Origin: Synergistaceae bacterium | GTDB lineage: Bacteria; Synergistota; Synergistia; Synergistales; Aminobacteriaceae | DNA: 64,000 nt | NCBI GenBank assembly: GCA_018436725.1 | Contig: JAHDKT010000056.1 | Location: 1 to 64,000 of the forward strand | Direction of reading: 5' to 3' | Part shown: positions 42,768-51,973 of the stretch, one piece after another | Layout: every line of letters starts with the position of its first letter | How positions within the stretch are numbered: the first letter of the stretch is position 1 | Program-made: the position numbers and the translations under genes | The notes under the pieces: model-generated | Databases searched by the model: none | The model's input: only the letters and a program-made list of their open reading frames with translations | Told to the model about the DNA's origin: nothing

Positions 42768-43037
42768 AACAAAAAAAGCACAGGCGATGATGCAGAATGC
42801 CCGAAGTAATGGATCTGCCGCCAGAGAGGGAAGTTCACAGGCTGAGAGGCTTCCCGGGCAGGAACGGAGGGACGAAAGGCTGCGGAGCCGGGGCTGAAAC
42901 GGTTCGAATGAACCGGAAGTACGCCTCCGGGAGGCTCCCGTCACAGGGCCGAGAGCGGGGCGCTGCAGCATGCGCCCAAGCAGGGTGGTACCGCGAGATC
43001 AACGACTCGTCCCTTCATGGGGGCGGGTCGTTTTTTT
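42768..43037 (+). promoter_or_regulatory. T-box leader upstream of lysA
   Basis: About 270 bases of leader RNA with the T-box core AGGGTGGTACCGCGAG (42982-42997), a Stem I with GATGA (42786-42790), AGTA (42805-42808) and AGAGAG (42823-42828) elements, and a terminator at its end. Uncharged tRNA binding should favour the antiterminator and so read-through into lysA. The TGGT in the bulge calls for a tRNA whose base before CCA is A. The specifier is not clear: by position the best triplet is GGA (42866-42868) or GGC (42878-42880), not a lysine codon. It fills the 361-base gap between the GGDEF gene and lysA. Confidence 0.9.
43001..43037 (+). terminator. T-box intrinsic terminator
   Basis: A 13-bp stem (43001-43013 with 43020-43032, two G-T pairs) followed by T7 (43031-43037). 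The left arm overlaps the region that would pair in the antiterminator. Confidence 0.92.
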
Positions 43038-43074
43038 ATTCCCCGTTTTTTGAACGGAAAGAGGTGCAGGCGCA

Positions 43075-44379
43075 GTGGGGCAGCAGAACGTGAATGACAT
43101 GGGGCATTTCCTCTTCGGAGGTTGGGATGTGACGGAGCTGGCGGAGCGGTTCGGAACACCGCTGTACGTCCTGTCCGAGGAGGGGGTTCGGGCCCGGTGC
43201 AGGGCGGTGAGGGAATCCTTCATGGACCGGTGGGAGCATTCCCTGGCTGTGTATGCGGGGAAGGCCTTTCTTCCCCTGGCCATGTGCAGGATCATTGCAT
43301 CGGAAGGGCTGGGGCTCGACGTGGTATCGGGAGGGGAACTCCATACGGCGAAATCCGCGGGCTTCCCCATGGAAAGGGTCTTTTTCCACGGCAACAGCAA
43401 GACGGAAGAGGAACTCCGCTATGCCATCGATGCGGGAGTGGGGCGGATCGTCGTGGACGGCACCTCCGAGCTCGACACCCTTGAGGAGACTGCCCGGAAA
43501 GCGGGGAAGAGAGCGGACATCCTCTTCCGGGTCACCCCGGGGGTGGACGCCCACACCCATAAATATATCCTTACGGGGCACACGGGCTCCAAGTTCGGCT
43601 TTCCCCTCCTCGGGAATTCCCTCAGGACGGCAGTCAGGAGGGCCATGGACTCGGACTGCCTTTCCCTCAGGGGCTTCCATTTCCACATCGGGTCCCAGAT
43701 TTTCGAGAACACGTCCCACGTGATGGCCGTGGAAATAGTGGTAAAGACCATTGCCGAATTCTCCAGGGACCTCGGCTTCACTACCATGGAACTCAACATG
43801 GGCGGAGGGTACGGCGTGGAATTCGACCCCGAAGGAAAAACACCTTCCATAGCTTCCTTCACCGATGCCATGATGGAGACCCTCGCTTCGGGCTGCGCCG
43901 CGGAGGGGATCCCCCTTCCCCGGGTAATCATCGAACCGGGCCGGTGGATCGTCTCCGAGGCGGGGATAACCCTGTATACCGTGCAGACCGTGAAGACCAT
44001 CGACGGGATGGTGACCTACGCCGGTGTGGACGGGGGCATGACGGACAACCCGAGACCCGCCCTGTACGGCGCGAAATACTGGGCCGTGGCGGCGGGGAAG
44101 ATGGACCGGGAACCAACGGAGACGGTGACGGTGGCCGGGAAATGCTGCGAGTCCGGGGACGTGCTTATCGAGGGGCTGAAGGTCCCTCCCCTGGAGCGGG
44201 GCGACCTGCTCGCCGTGCTGAACACCGGGGCCTACACCTTCTCCATGGCGAGCAATTACAACAGGATTCCGCGGCCTGCCGCCCTGCTGGTGAGCCCGGG
44301 AAGGGCCGACGTGATCGCAGAGCGGCAGACCTACGACGATGTGCTCCGGTGGGACAGGATTCCGGAGCATCTTCGCTGA
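43075..44379 (+). CDS. lysA: Diaminopimelate decarboxylase
   Basis: A 434-residue fold III PLP enzyme that makes L-lysine from meso-diaminopimelate. The PLP lysine is Lys63 in YAGKAFLPL. HFHIGSQI, the glycine-rich MGGGYGV loop, EPGRW and the active-site CCESGD are all present. The start is GTG 43075 behind GAGGTG. It is controlled by the T-box leader just upstream. dapF lies about 7.6 kb away on the same strand. A related decarboxylase with another substrate is possible but less likely, given the CESGD and EPGR motifs. Confidence 0.92.
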   Translation: MGQQNVNDMGHFLFGGWDVTELAERFGTPLYVLSEEGVRARCRAVRESFMDRWEHSLAVYAGKAFLPLAMCRIIASEGLGLDVVSGGELHTAKSAGFPMERVFFHGNSKTEEELRYAIDAGVGRIVVDGTSELDTLEETARKAGKRADILFRVTPGVDAHTHKYILTGHTGSKFGFPLLGNSLRTAVRRAMDSDCLSLRGFHFHIGSQIFENTSHVMAVEIVVKTIAEFSRDLGFTTMELNMGGGYGVEFDPEGKTPSIASFTDAMMETLASGCAAEGIPLPRVIIEPGRWIVSEAGITLYTVQTVKTIDGMVTYAGVDGGMTDNPRPALYGAKYWAVAAGKMDREPTETVTVAGKCCESGDVLIEGLKVPPLERGDLLAVLNTGAYTFSMASNYNRIPRPAALLVSPGRADVIAERQTYDDVLRWDRIPEHLR

Positions 44380-44503
44380 ACGGAACACCATGTCCGGAGG
44401 TGGGGCCAGGGAAAAACGACGGTGCCGGAAGGATTCCCGCCCCTGTGGGGCGGAGAAGCGGATTGGGAACGAACGCCAAATACCAGGGAGGTTGAGAAGA
44501 GAA

Positions 44504-45658
44504 ATGAGAAAGATCCTTATGATGACAGCGGCAGTTTTGATCCTTGTCTTTGCCGGAGCCGCCTTCGCGGATGACGTGATCCGCATCGGCCATACCGTGT
44601 CCCTCACCGGCGGCGCTTCCATGTGGGGGCAGTCCGAGGCCCGGGCGCTGGACATGCTCGTGAAGAAGATCAACGACGCGGGCGGCGTCCTCGGAAAGAA
44701 GATCGAGTTCGTCCGCTACGACAACCGGAATGACGGGGTCGAGGCTGTCAACGTGGCCCGCCGGCTCGTCTCCGACGGTGTCGTGGCCGTCATCGGCCCC
44801 GCCCAGAGCGGCAACTCCATCGCTTCCGCCCCCGTGTTCGAGAGGGCAGGCATCCCCATGGTGGTCACCACCGCCACCAACCCTTACGTGACAATCGACC
44901 AGAGGTCCGGCAAGGTCCGCCCCTTCGCCTTTCGCCCCTGCTTCATCGACCCCTTCCAGGGAACGGTGGCGGCCCGGTTTGCCGTGACCGACCTCGGCGC
45001 GAAGAAGGGCGCCATTCTCTACGACGTGGGATCGGACTACGGCCAGTGGCTCGCGAAGTACTTCGAGGAGGCCTTCGTGGAGAAGGGCGGCGCCATCGTG
45101 GCGAAGGAAGCCTTCAGGACCGACGAGCTCGACTACAGAGCCCAACTCGGCAAGATGAAGGATCTGGCCCCTGACGTCATCTTCATCCCCACCAGCCAGA
45201 AGGAAGCCGCCATGGCCGCCAAGCAGGCCAGGGACCTCGGTATCGGCGCCGTGCTCCTCGGGACAGACAACTGGGGCAGTCCCGACCTCATCGAGCTCGG
45301 CGGCAGCGCCATTGACGGCGGGTATTTCGTGAACCTCGCGGACCTGGCGGACCCCGATATCCAGGATTTCGTGGCCGAGTACAAGGCGGCCTTCGGCGAG
45401 GAGCCCGTGCTTCCGAACCCCGTTATGGCCCAGGATGCCCTCATCATGATCGTGGAAGGCCTGAAGAAGGCAGGGACCATCGACGGCGCCAAGCTCGCCG
45501 ACGCCCTCGCCAACCTGAAGGACATCAAGGTTACCAGCGGCCCCCTCACTATCAACCCCGAAGATCACAACCCCCTCGACAAGCCCGCGGTGATCCAGCA
45601 GGTTGACGTGGCCAACAAGACTTTCAAGTTCGTGAAGAAGTACTTCTCTGTCGAATAG
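44504..45658 (+). CDS. Branched-chain amino-acid ABC transporter binding protein (LivJ-like)
   Basis: A 384-residue periplasmic protein with signal peptide (MRKILMMTAAVLILVFAGAA) and a type I periplasmic-binding fold (IRIGHTVSLTG, GVLGKKIEFV, VVAVIGPAQSGN). It captures leucine-type or other hydrophobic/amide ligands. The ATG at 44504 is the only start that gives a signal peptide. It leads a complete Liv operon; a hairpin terminator right after it probably lets it outnumber the membrane subunits. I see no own promoter in the 124-base gap after lysA, so it may share the T-box transcript. Confidence 0.93.
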   Translation: MRKILMMTAAVLILVFAGAAFADDVIRIGHTVSLTGGASMWGQSEARALDMLVKKINDAGGVLGKKIEFVRYDNRNDGVEAVNVARRLVSDGVVAVIGPAQSGNSIASAPVFERAGIPMVVTTATNPYVTIDQRSGKVRPFAFRPCFIDPFQGTVAARFAVTDLGAKKGAILYDVGSDYGQWLAKYFEEAFVEKGGAIVAKEAFRTDELDYRAQLGKMKDLAPDVIFIPTSQKEAAMAAKQARDLGIGAVLLGTDNWGSPDLIELGGSAIDGGYFVNLADLADPDIQDFVAEYKAAFGEEPVLPNPVMAQDALIMIVEGLKKAGTIDGAKLADALANLKDIKVTSGPLTINPEDHNPLDKPAVIQQVDVANKTFKFVKKYFSVE

Positions 45659-45673
45659 ACGGGGCTGAGCATC

Positions 45674-45711
45674 ACCGGGGGCGCCCTTCGCCCGGGCGTT
45701 CCCCGGTTTTT
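45674..45711 (+). terminator. Terminator/attenuator between livJ-like and livH
   Basis: A long GC stem (left arm 45674-45686, right arm 45694-45707 with one bulged T) followed by T5. Probably partial, because the cognate permease genes lie beyond it. Confidence 0.85.
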
Positions 45712-45775
45712 AAAAATCCGTCCGGGACCGGGATAGCCGGAGGAGAGGCGACCTTTCCCAATACGCTCAAAGGAT

Positions 45776-46660
45776 GTGTGGGCCGGATTGTTCCTTCAGA
45801 CACTGATAACGGGCCTCTCCATAGGAGGCATCTACGCCCTGATGGCGGTGGGCTATTCCCTCGTCTTCAGCGTGCTCAATTTCAGCAATTTCGCCCACGG
45901 CGCGGTCATCATGCTCGGCGCCTACGTGGGGCTTGCCCTGGCGACGAAGCTCAGCCTGGGATTCGGCCTCGTCCTCGCGGGAAGCATCGCGGGAGCGGGG
46001 ATCATCGCTGTTCTCAACGAACGGCTCGCATATTCGAGCCTCCGCAGGCGGAAGGCTCCCTCCCTGTACCTCATGATCAGCGCCATGGGGTGCGCCGTGT
46101 TCCTCGAGAACCTGGTCTATGCCACCATCGGTTCACGGTTTTACGCCTTTCCCGAATTCTTTGCCCGCCAGGTGATCACCGTCGGGGGAAGCAGCGTCAG
46201 CCTTCTTGACGTGGGGGCCTTCCTCTTCGCCCTTGCGGCCATCCTGGGACTTCACCTTTTCATAACCCGCACCCGTACCGGAATAGCCATCCGGGCCGGT
46301 GTCTCCGACATGACCATGTGCTCCCTCATGGGAGTTGACCTGGACAGGCTCATCGCCATCGTCTTCCTTCTTGCCGGCGGGTTCGCCGGAGTGGCGGGAG
46401 TCTTCCTGGGAATAAAGTATCTCGTGTACCCCACCATGGGGTGGGTCACCAACAAGGCCTACATCGCCGCCGTCATCGGCGGTCTGGGGAGCCTTCCCGG
46501 TGCTCTCGCAGGCGGACTTCTCCTCGGCGTTGTGGAGACCTTCGTCTCCTCTTACGTTTCGAGCGTGATGCGGGATGTGTTCAGTTTCACGCTCCTGATC
46601 GCCTTCCTCGTCTGGAGACCCAACGGTCTCTGGGGGCAGGACAGCGAGGAAAAGGTGTAA
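45776..46660 (+). CDS. livH: Branched-chain amino-acid ABC permease LivH-like
   Basis: A 294-residue inner-membrane permease with about eight hydrophobic segments. GGIYALMAVGYSLVFSVLNFSNFAHG is cut short here as the typical LivH opening (residues 17-42). It starts at GTG 45776 behind AAAGGA. livM begins two bases after its stop. Confidence 0.93.
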   Translation: MWAGLFLQTLITGLSIGGIYALMAVGYSLVFSVLNFSNFAHGAVIMLGAYVGLALATKLSLGFGLVLAGSIAGAGIIAVLNERLAYSSLRRRKAPSLYLMISAMGCAVFLENLVYATIGSRFYAFPEFFARQVITVGGSSVSLLDVGAFLFALAAILGLHLFITRTRTGIAIRAGVSDMTMCSLMGVDLDRLIAIVFLLAGGFAGVAGVFLGIKYLVYPTMGWVTNKAYIAAVIGGLGSLPGALAGGLLLGVVETFVSSYVSSVMRDVFSFTLLIAFLVWRPNGLWGQDSEEKV

Positions 46661-46662
46661 CC

Positions 46663-47526
46663 ATGGACTATATTCTTTCCATTGTGATTCTCGCGTGCAT
46701 CAACATGATCGCCGTGCTCGGCCTCTCCATCTTCACCGGGTTCACGGGGCTTTTCTCCCTTGGGCACGCCGCTTTCGTGGCAGTGGGCGCCTACACTTCG
46801 GCGATCCTTACCTACTACTACTACGTTCCCTTCTATCTCGCCCTCGCGGCGGGGGCTGCGGCGGCAGGGCTCGTCAGCCTGGTCATCGGTGTTCCCACCC
46901 TCCGGGCGAAACTCAGGAGCGACTACTTCGCCATAGCCATCCTCGGCTTCGGCGAAGCCCTCCGGGTCATCCTCGAAAATCTCGAGATAACTAACGGCGC
47001 GAGGGGGCTTCCGGGCATCGACGGGTTCACCACCCTTCCCGTGGTGCTGGTCTGCCTCGCCGGAGGCGTGCTTGTGGCGAGGAACTTCCTCCGCTCCCGG
47101 TGGGGGGCGGCATGCATCGCCATCCGGGAGGATCCCGTGGCCGCCGAAATGGCAGGCGTGCGGCTTTTCCGCACCAGGCTCCTTTCCCTGGTGGTAAGCG
47201 CCGTCTACTGCGGACTCTCGGGAGGACTGCTGGCCCATTTCCTCTCCTTCATCCAGCCGGTCATGTTCACCCTGGTACAGTCCACCCAGCTCCTGGCAGC
47301 GGTCATCGCCGGCGGTATGGGCAGCATCTCCGGGCCCCTCATCGCCTCCTTCGTCTTCATCGGCCTCCCAGAGGCCCTCCGGGTGGCCCAGATGTGGCGC
47401 CTGGTGGCCTACGGCCTTCTTCTCGTGCTCATTATGGTCTACCGGCCCCAGGGGCTCATGGGATACTCCGAACTCTCCAGGTTCTTCAGGAAAAACGGGA
47501 ACCCTGAAGGGAGGTCCCGGTCATGA
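46663..47526 (+). CDS. livM: Branched-chain amino-acid ABC permease LivM-like
   Basis: A 287-residue permease with about eight to nine membrane segments and the LivM opening TGFTGLFSLGHAAF. It forms the membrane channel with LivH. The ATG at 46663 follows GAGGAAAAGG. Its stop overlaps the livG start (ATGA). Confidence 0.93.
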   Translation: MDYILSIVILACINMIAVLGLSIFTGFTGLFSLGHAAFVAVGAYTSAILTYYYYVPFYLALAAGAAAAGLVSLVIGVPTLRAKLRSDYFAIAILGFGEALRVILENLEITNGARGLPGIDGFTTLPVVLVCLAGGVLVARNFLRSRWGAACIAIREDPVAAEMAGVRLFRTRLLSLVVSAVYCGLSGGLLAHFLSFIQPVMFTLVQSTQLLAAVIAGGMGSISGPLIASFVFIGLPEALRVAQMWRLVAYGLLLVLIMVYRPQGLMGYSELSRFFRKNGNPEGRSRS

Positions 47527-48326
47527 CAGCGGCCGGAAGACCTCTCCTCGAGGTGGCTGGGCTCACGAAAACTTTCGGGGGCATCCGGGCGGTGGACGGA
47601 TTTTCCTTCGGGGTCACTGAAGGCTCCATCACGGGAATCATCGGCCCCAACGGCGCGGGGAAGACCACGGTGTTCAATCTTGTCACGGGCATCTACCGCC
47701 CCACTGAGGGGACCATCCTCTTCGAAGAGGAGGAGATGGGAGGGCTCCGTCCCGATGCCATCGTCAGAAAGGGCATCGCCAGGACGTTCCAGAATATCCG
47801 CCTCTTCAACAGGCGAACCTGCCTTGAAAATGTCCTCACCCCCCTCCTCCAGAGGGAGCCGTGCAGTTTCCTCGGCGCCCTCCTGGGGACTCCGGGAACC
47901 CGGCGCATGGAAAGGGAGCTCCACGACAGGGCCATGGATCTCCTGGCGTCCCTGGGCCTCGAACGGTACGCGGACTGGCAGGCGAACACCCTGCCTTACG
48001 GCCTCCAGCGCAAGCTGGAGATCGCCCGGGCCCTCGCAACGGAGCCGAAGCTTCTGCTTCTGGACGAGCCTGCGGCCGGCATGAACCCCGAGGAGACCCG
48101 GAGTCTCGCCGCCCTCGTCTCCGAGGTCCGGGAGAAATTCAGCGTGACCATCCTGCTTATCGAGCACCATATGGACCTGGTGATGAACATCTGCTCACCC
48201 ATCGTGGTGATGAACTTCGGTGCCCTCCTCGCCGCGGGAACGCCGGACGAGGTCCGGGCGAACCCCGGTGTGGTGGCGGCGTACCTCGGGAAAGGAAAGA
48301 AGAGCCATGACCGTACTGCGGGTTGA
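47523..48326 (+). CDS. livG: Branched-chain amino-acid ABC ATPase LivG-like
   Basis: A 267-residue ATPase. Walker A is GPNGAGKTT (about 43-51). The signature region reads LPYGLQRKLEIARAL, as in LivG proteins, and Walker B is LLLLDEPAAGMNPEE. It powers the LivHM permease with LivF. It overlaps livM by four bases and livF by 20. Confidence 0.95.
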   Translation: MTAAGRPLLEVAGLTKTFGGIRAVDGFSFGVTEGSITGIIGPNGAGKTTVFNLVTGIYRPTEGTILFEEEEMGGLRPDAIVRKGIARTFQNIRLFNRRTCLENVLTPLLQREPCSFLGALLGTPGTRRMERELHDRAMDLLASLGLERYADWQANTLPYGLQRKLEIARALATEPKLLLLDEPAAGMNPEETRSLAALVSEVREKFSVTILLIEHHMDLVMNICSPIVVMNFGALLAAGTPDEVRANPGVVAAYLGKGKKSHDRTAG

Positions 48327-49014
48327 CAGCCTCCACGTCCATTACGGCACCATCCATGCCGTCCAGGGGATCTCCTTCTCCCTCGAGGAGCGGGAGATCG
48401 TGTCCATCGTCGGCTCCAACGGGGCCGGAAAATCCACCGTCATGTGGACCCTGGCGGGGGTGGCGGAACGGTCCGGGGGTACCGTGGAGCTTTTCGGCAG
48501 GCCCCTTCCGGTGAAGCCCCATGAAGTGGTTGCCCGGGGGCTGGCCCTCGTGCCTGAAAGGCGCCGTCTCTTCTCGGCCCTCACGGTGGAGGAAAACCTG
48601 GTCATGGGGGCGTACCGGAGAAAGAAGGACGAACGGGTCGCGGAGGACATGGAACGGTGCTTCCGCCTCTTTCCCATCCTGAAGCAGCGTCTGAAGCAGC
48701 GTTCCGGCACCCTTTCCGGGGGGGAGCAGCAGATGCTGGCCATCTCGAGGGCCCTTATGGGAAGTCCCAGGATCCTCCTTCTGGACGAACCCTCCCTCGG
48801 CCTGGCGCCCATCGTGGTGGACACCCTCATGGAGACCATTCTGCAGATCCGGGACGGGGGGATGACGGTGTTGCTCGTGGAGCAGAACGCCACCCAGGCG
48901 CTGGAAATCAGCGACAGGGGCTACATCCTCGAAGCGGGGCGGTTCATCAAGAGCGGCAGCGGACCGGAACTCGCCGGGGATCCCGAGATCATCAGGGCCT
49001 ACCTCGGGGGCTGA
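48307..49014 (+). CDS. livF: Branched-chain amino-acid ABC ATPase LivF-like
   Basis: A 235-residue ATPase with Walker A GSNGAGKST, signature LSGGEQQMLAISRAL and Walker B LLLDEPSLGLAP. The ATG at 48307, behind AAAGGAAAGAAG, lies inside the end of livG. It is the last gene of the Liv operon. The hairpin after it is a better terminator for the opposite strand, so its 3' end may use that same stem. Confidence 0.95.
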   Translation: MTVLRVDSLHVHYGTIHAVQGISFSLEEREIVSIVGSNGAGKSTVMWTLAGVAERSGGTVELFGRPLPVKPHEVVARGLALVPERRRLFSALTVEENLVMGAYRRKKDERVAEDMERCFRLFPILKQRLKQRSGTLSGGEQQMLAISRALMGSPRILLLDEPSLGLAPIVVDTLMETILQIRDGGMTVLLVEQNATQALEISDRGYILEAGRFIKSGSGPELAGDPEIIRAYLGG

Positions 49015-49390
49015 ACGAAAAAAAGCGCCGCCGGAGATCACTCCCGGCGGCGCAGTCTTTCCCTGAAATCCCCGGCCCCTTCCCGAAAAGAGCCGAAAAT
49101 CCTTCTCCATCCCCTTCTTTCCCTGTCCGGAATTTTTTCAGCAGTTCTATGAAGCGGCGGACGTCTCCTTCCGGATAGCCCCTCGTGGCTGAGGCGATCT
49201 CCCCGGTCCTCTCCCTGCTGCTTCCCCAGGTACCGTAGGTGACGCTGATGAAATCGGGGGACTGCTTCCTGAGGGCAGCGATGGTGCCGTAGATGATTTC
49301 CTGGGGCGTTTCCGGCTTCGGCGGGAAGATTTCGAAAGAGACGGCCGGCCGTGTCCGCCTGAGGATATCCCGGATAAACATGCCCTTCAT
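48992..49390 (-). pseudogene. metF: Methylenetetrahydrofolate reductase remnant
   Basis: The first 55-60 residues match the MetF/MTHFR N-terminus: SFEIFPPKPE, then PDFISVTYGTWGSSR and EIAS. After that the sequence departs from the family, and the frame is only 132 residues against the usual 280-300, so most of the FAD and folate site is missing. A one-base change in the T6 run (49133-49138) would give a slightly shorter product with its stop at 49038-49040, in the loop of the terminator. Its ATG overlaps the metH stop (ATGA), so it was once, or still is, coupled to metH. Confidence 0.8.
49025..49053 (-). terminator. Terminator of the metH-metF transcript
   Basis: A perfect 10-bp GC stem (49025-49034 with 49044-49053). 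On the minus strand it is followed by T7, and on the plus strand only by AGTCTTT. It lies inside the open frame of the metF remnant, which fits that frame being decayed. Confidence 0.88.
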
Positions 49391-51840
49391 TCCTCCTTTC
49401 TGTCCCGTCCGCCGAGGAGGGTCTCCACGAGGCGGACGGTGCTCACCGCATCGGGGGCGAAACCGTGAGCCCCGATGGAGTCCGCGAAGGAATCACTTAC
49501 GAACGCTCCGCCTACCAGGACGAAGGCCCGGGGCAGACGGTGCCGGATCTCCGAAACGGCTGCTGCCATGGTCCTCATGGTGGATGTCATGAGGGCTGAC
49601 AGCCCGATGACGTCATACTGTCCTTTTTCCGCCTCCTCGAGAAGGACGGAGCAGGGAACGTCTTTCCCGAGGTCGGTCACCAGGTACCCGTGGCTTCTGA
49701 GGATAGTGCCCACCACGTTCTTCCCCAGGTCGTGCAGGTCTCCCTCCACGGTGGCGAGGAGAATCCGGCCCCGGGGTTCGCCCCCGGAGGCCGCGAGAAG
49801 CTCCATGGCCCTGTCGCAGACCGTCCGGGCGGCCTCTGCGGAGAAAATGAGCTGGGGAAGGAAAAACTCGCCCCTGTCGTATTTTCCGCCCACCGCTTCG
49901 AGAGCGGGGATGACCCCTTCGTTCACCACTGAAAGAGGCGAGGTTCCTCTGTCAAGAATCCGGCCAGCCAGGCTGCCGGCCCTGTTGCCGTCTCCTTCGA
50001 TAATGGCGGTCCCCAGGTCCCGGTAGGGGCCTTCCGGAAGGAAGGCGGTCTCTATCTTTTCCGGGGACCGAGGGCTGTCCGCCGCCGGTCCCCGGGAATG
50101 ACGGGAGGAGAGATAGCCCGGGGCTCCGGTTAAAAGGCGGCTTCCCCTGGAATCCCTCCCGGAAAGCAGCTCGGAAGCGGCAAGGGTCTCCATCATCCAC
50201 GGATCCAGCGGGTTCATGATCGCCGAATCGAGGCCGGACGAAACCGCCATGGCGAGGAAGGTCCTGTTCAGCAGGGCCCGGTCGGGCATGCCGTGGGAGA
50301 TATTGCTCACTCCGAGCACGGAGGTTATCCCCTCGTCCCGAAGAAAGGCGAGCACCGCCAGCGTAGCGGCGGGGGCGTTCATGTCGGCCCCTGCCGCGAG
50401 CGTCAGGCCGTCCACGATGAGGGCGTTCCGGGGAAAGCCGAGGGAGTCCGCCGCGGAGAGAATGTTCCTGATGACGGCGATCCGCTCTTCCGCCTTCTCA
50501 GGAAGGCCCTTTGCGTCAATGGGGAGGACCGCCGCTGCCGCCCCGTGGAGCTTCGCCAGGGCAAGTCCCGGATACAGGGAATCATCCCTGGCCGTGAAGG
50601 AATTGATCAGGGGGATGCCCGTGACGGCGCACAGGCCGGATTCGAGCACCGAACGGGAGTCGCTGTCTATGGAGAGAGGAAGGTCCGACGACTGTTCCGC
50701 GGCGGCGACGGCGGCCTTCATGGCCGCTTCCTGGTCGATGGTTGGAAGACCCACGTTGACGTCGAGCACCATCGCTCCGGCTACGGTCTGGTTCCGTGCT
50801 TCCTCCCGGAGCGTTCGCCATTCCCCCCTGGCGATTTCGTCCCTGAGGGGAGATTTCCGTGAGACGTTAATCCGCTCTCCGACCACGAGGAAGGGATGTC
50901 CCTTCCCGGCGAGGACGAGCCTGCTCCTGCTCGCCAGGGGAGTACCCCGCGCGGGGGTGCTCCGGACCGGAAGAAGACCTGCAAGGGCCCCCGTCAGGGC
51001 GGCAATATGCTCCGGCGTGGTTCCGCAGCATCCTCCGACCACTCTGGCTCCGGCCCCGGCCAGTTGTTGTCCCAGGGCGGCGAAGCGCTCCGGGGAAATG
51101 TAGTCCCCGTCTCCGGGAAGGCCGGCGTTGGCGTAGACGAACACGGGCAGCCCACCATGGGAGGCGAGTTCCCGGACCACGGGAATATAGGTTTCCGGGC
51201 CAACTCCGCAGTTGGCTCCTACTCCGGAAGCCCCTGCAAGGCAGGCCCAGTTGGCAGCCACCTCGGGGGGAGTCCCCGTGACGGTGCGCCCCAGGCGGTC
51301 GAAGGTGAAGCTCACCACGAAGGCCATACCGGGAGCGGCATCCTTCACCGCCAGCACGGCCGCCTTCGCTTCCCTGAGATCGAGCATGGTCTCGATGAGG
51401 AAGAAATCAGCCCCTCCCTCGGCCAGTCCCTCCGCCTGGATCCGGAAGGCCTTCCTGGCTTCTTCGAAGGTCAGTTTCCCGAAGGGGGCAAGCAGTTCCC
51501 CCAGGGGGCCCACGGAGCCTGCGACAAGCCCCCCGGATCCGGCCGCGGAACGGGCCAGGGAGGCCGCCCGCGCGTTGATTTCCTTCGCCCGTGTGTCAAG
51601 TCCCCGTGCCGCGAGCTTGACGGGGCTGCCGCCGAACGTGTTTGTTTCGATGATGTCCGCCCCTGCCGACCGGTAGGAAGCATGTATGGATTCCACGATT
51701 TCGGGGCTGCCGAGGTTCATTTCCTCCGGCAGGGCGGGGGGATTCCATCCTTTTTCCGCCAGAAGCGTTCCCATGCCTCCGTCGAGGATCAGGACCCTTT
51801 TCCCGTTTTCCAGATACCGGAGCAGTTCCCTGGGATTCAT
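49387..51840 (-). CDS. metH: Cobalamin-dependent methionine synthase, short form
   Basis: An 817-residue protein. The homocysteine-binding domain (about 1-300) has the zinc cysteines in GANCGVG and GGCCGTTPEH. The pterin-binding domain (about 320-590) and a cobalamin cap and binding domain follow, with DxHxxG as DLHDLG (His703). The C-terminal SAM-dependent reactivation domain of the 1200-residue E. coli enzyme is absent, as in Thermotoga-type MetH. It transfers methyl from 5-methyl-THF to homocysteine. I start at ATG 51840 behind AAGGAGA; about 36 codons upstream are open but unlikely. Confidence 0.95.
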   Translation of the reverse strand: MNPRELLRYLENGKRVLILDGGMGTLLAEKGWNPPALPEEMNLGSPEIVESIHASYRSAGADIIETNTFGGSPVKLAARGLDTRAKEINARAASLARSAAGSGGLVAGSVGPLGELLAPFGKLTFEEARKAFRIQAEGLAEGGADFFLIETMLDLREAKAAVLAVKDAAPGMAFVVSFTFDRLGRTVTGTPPEVAANWACLAGASGVGANCGVGPETYIPVVRELASHGGLPVFVYANAGLPGDGDYISPERFAALGQQLAGAGARVVGGCCGTTPEHIAALTGALAGLLPVRSTPARGTPLASRSRLVLAGKGHPFLVVGERINVSRKSPLRDEIARGEWRTLREEARNQTVAGAMVLDVNVGLPTIDQEAAMKAAVAAAEQSSDLPLSIDSDSRSVLESGLCAVTGIPLINSFTARDDSLYPGLALAKLHGAAAAVLPIDAKGLPEKAEERIAVIRNILSAADSLGFPRNALIVDGLTLAAGADMNAPAATLAVLAFLRDEGITSVLGVSNISHGMPDRALLNRTFLAMAVSSGLDSAIMNPLDPWMMETLAASELLSGRDSRGSRLLTGAPGYLSSRHSRGPAADSPRSPEKIETAFLPEGPYRDLGTAIIEGDGNRAGSLAGRILDRGTSPLSVVNEGVIPALEAVGGKYDRGEFFLPQLIFSAEAARTVCDRAMELLAASGGEPRGRILLATVEGDLHDLGKNVVGTILRSHGYLVTDLGKDVPCSVLLEEAEKGQYDVIGLSALMTSTMRTMAAAVSEIRHRLPRAFVLVGGAFVSDSFADSIGAHGFAPDAVSTVRLVETLLGGRDRKEE

Positions 51841-51874
51841 GACGTTTTCTCCTTCAGACCCGTGTAAATACATC

Positions 51875-51903
51875 AATATAGCAGAAAACTGCGGTTGTAT
51901 CAT
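51875..51903 (-). promoter_or_regulatory. Candidate metH promoter
   Basis: On the minus strand, ATGATA (51903-51898), 17 bases, TATATT (51880-51875). A GCAG-AAAA-CTGC inverted repeat lies in the spacer and could be an operator. Confidence 0.4.
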
Positions 51904-51973
51904 GGAGTAAAATTTGGTAGCGTAGGATAGTATTGTAAACGAGTACATTAACTATCGTCCGGGGGAGATAACC

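Noticed and set aside
42768..43037. Lysine riboswitch upstream of lysA
   Set aside because: The leader has the T-box core GGTGGTACCGCG and an antiterminator/terminator arrangement instead; no lysine-riboswitch five-way core was seen.
51841..51973. SAM or cobalamin riboswitch upstream of metH
   Set aside because: The leader between the candidate promoter and the metH start is only about 30 bases, too short for either.
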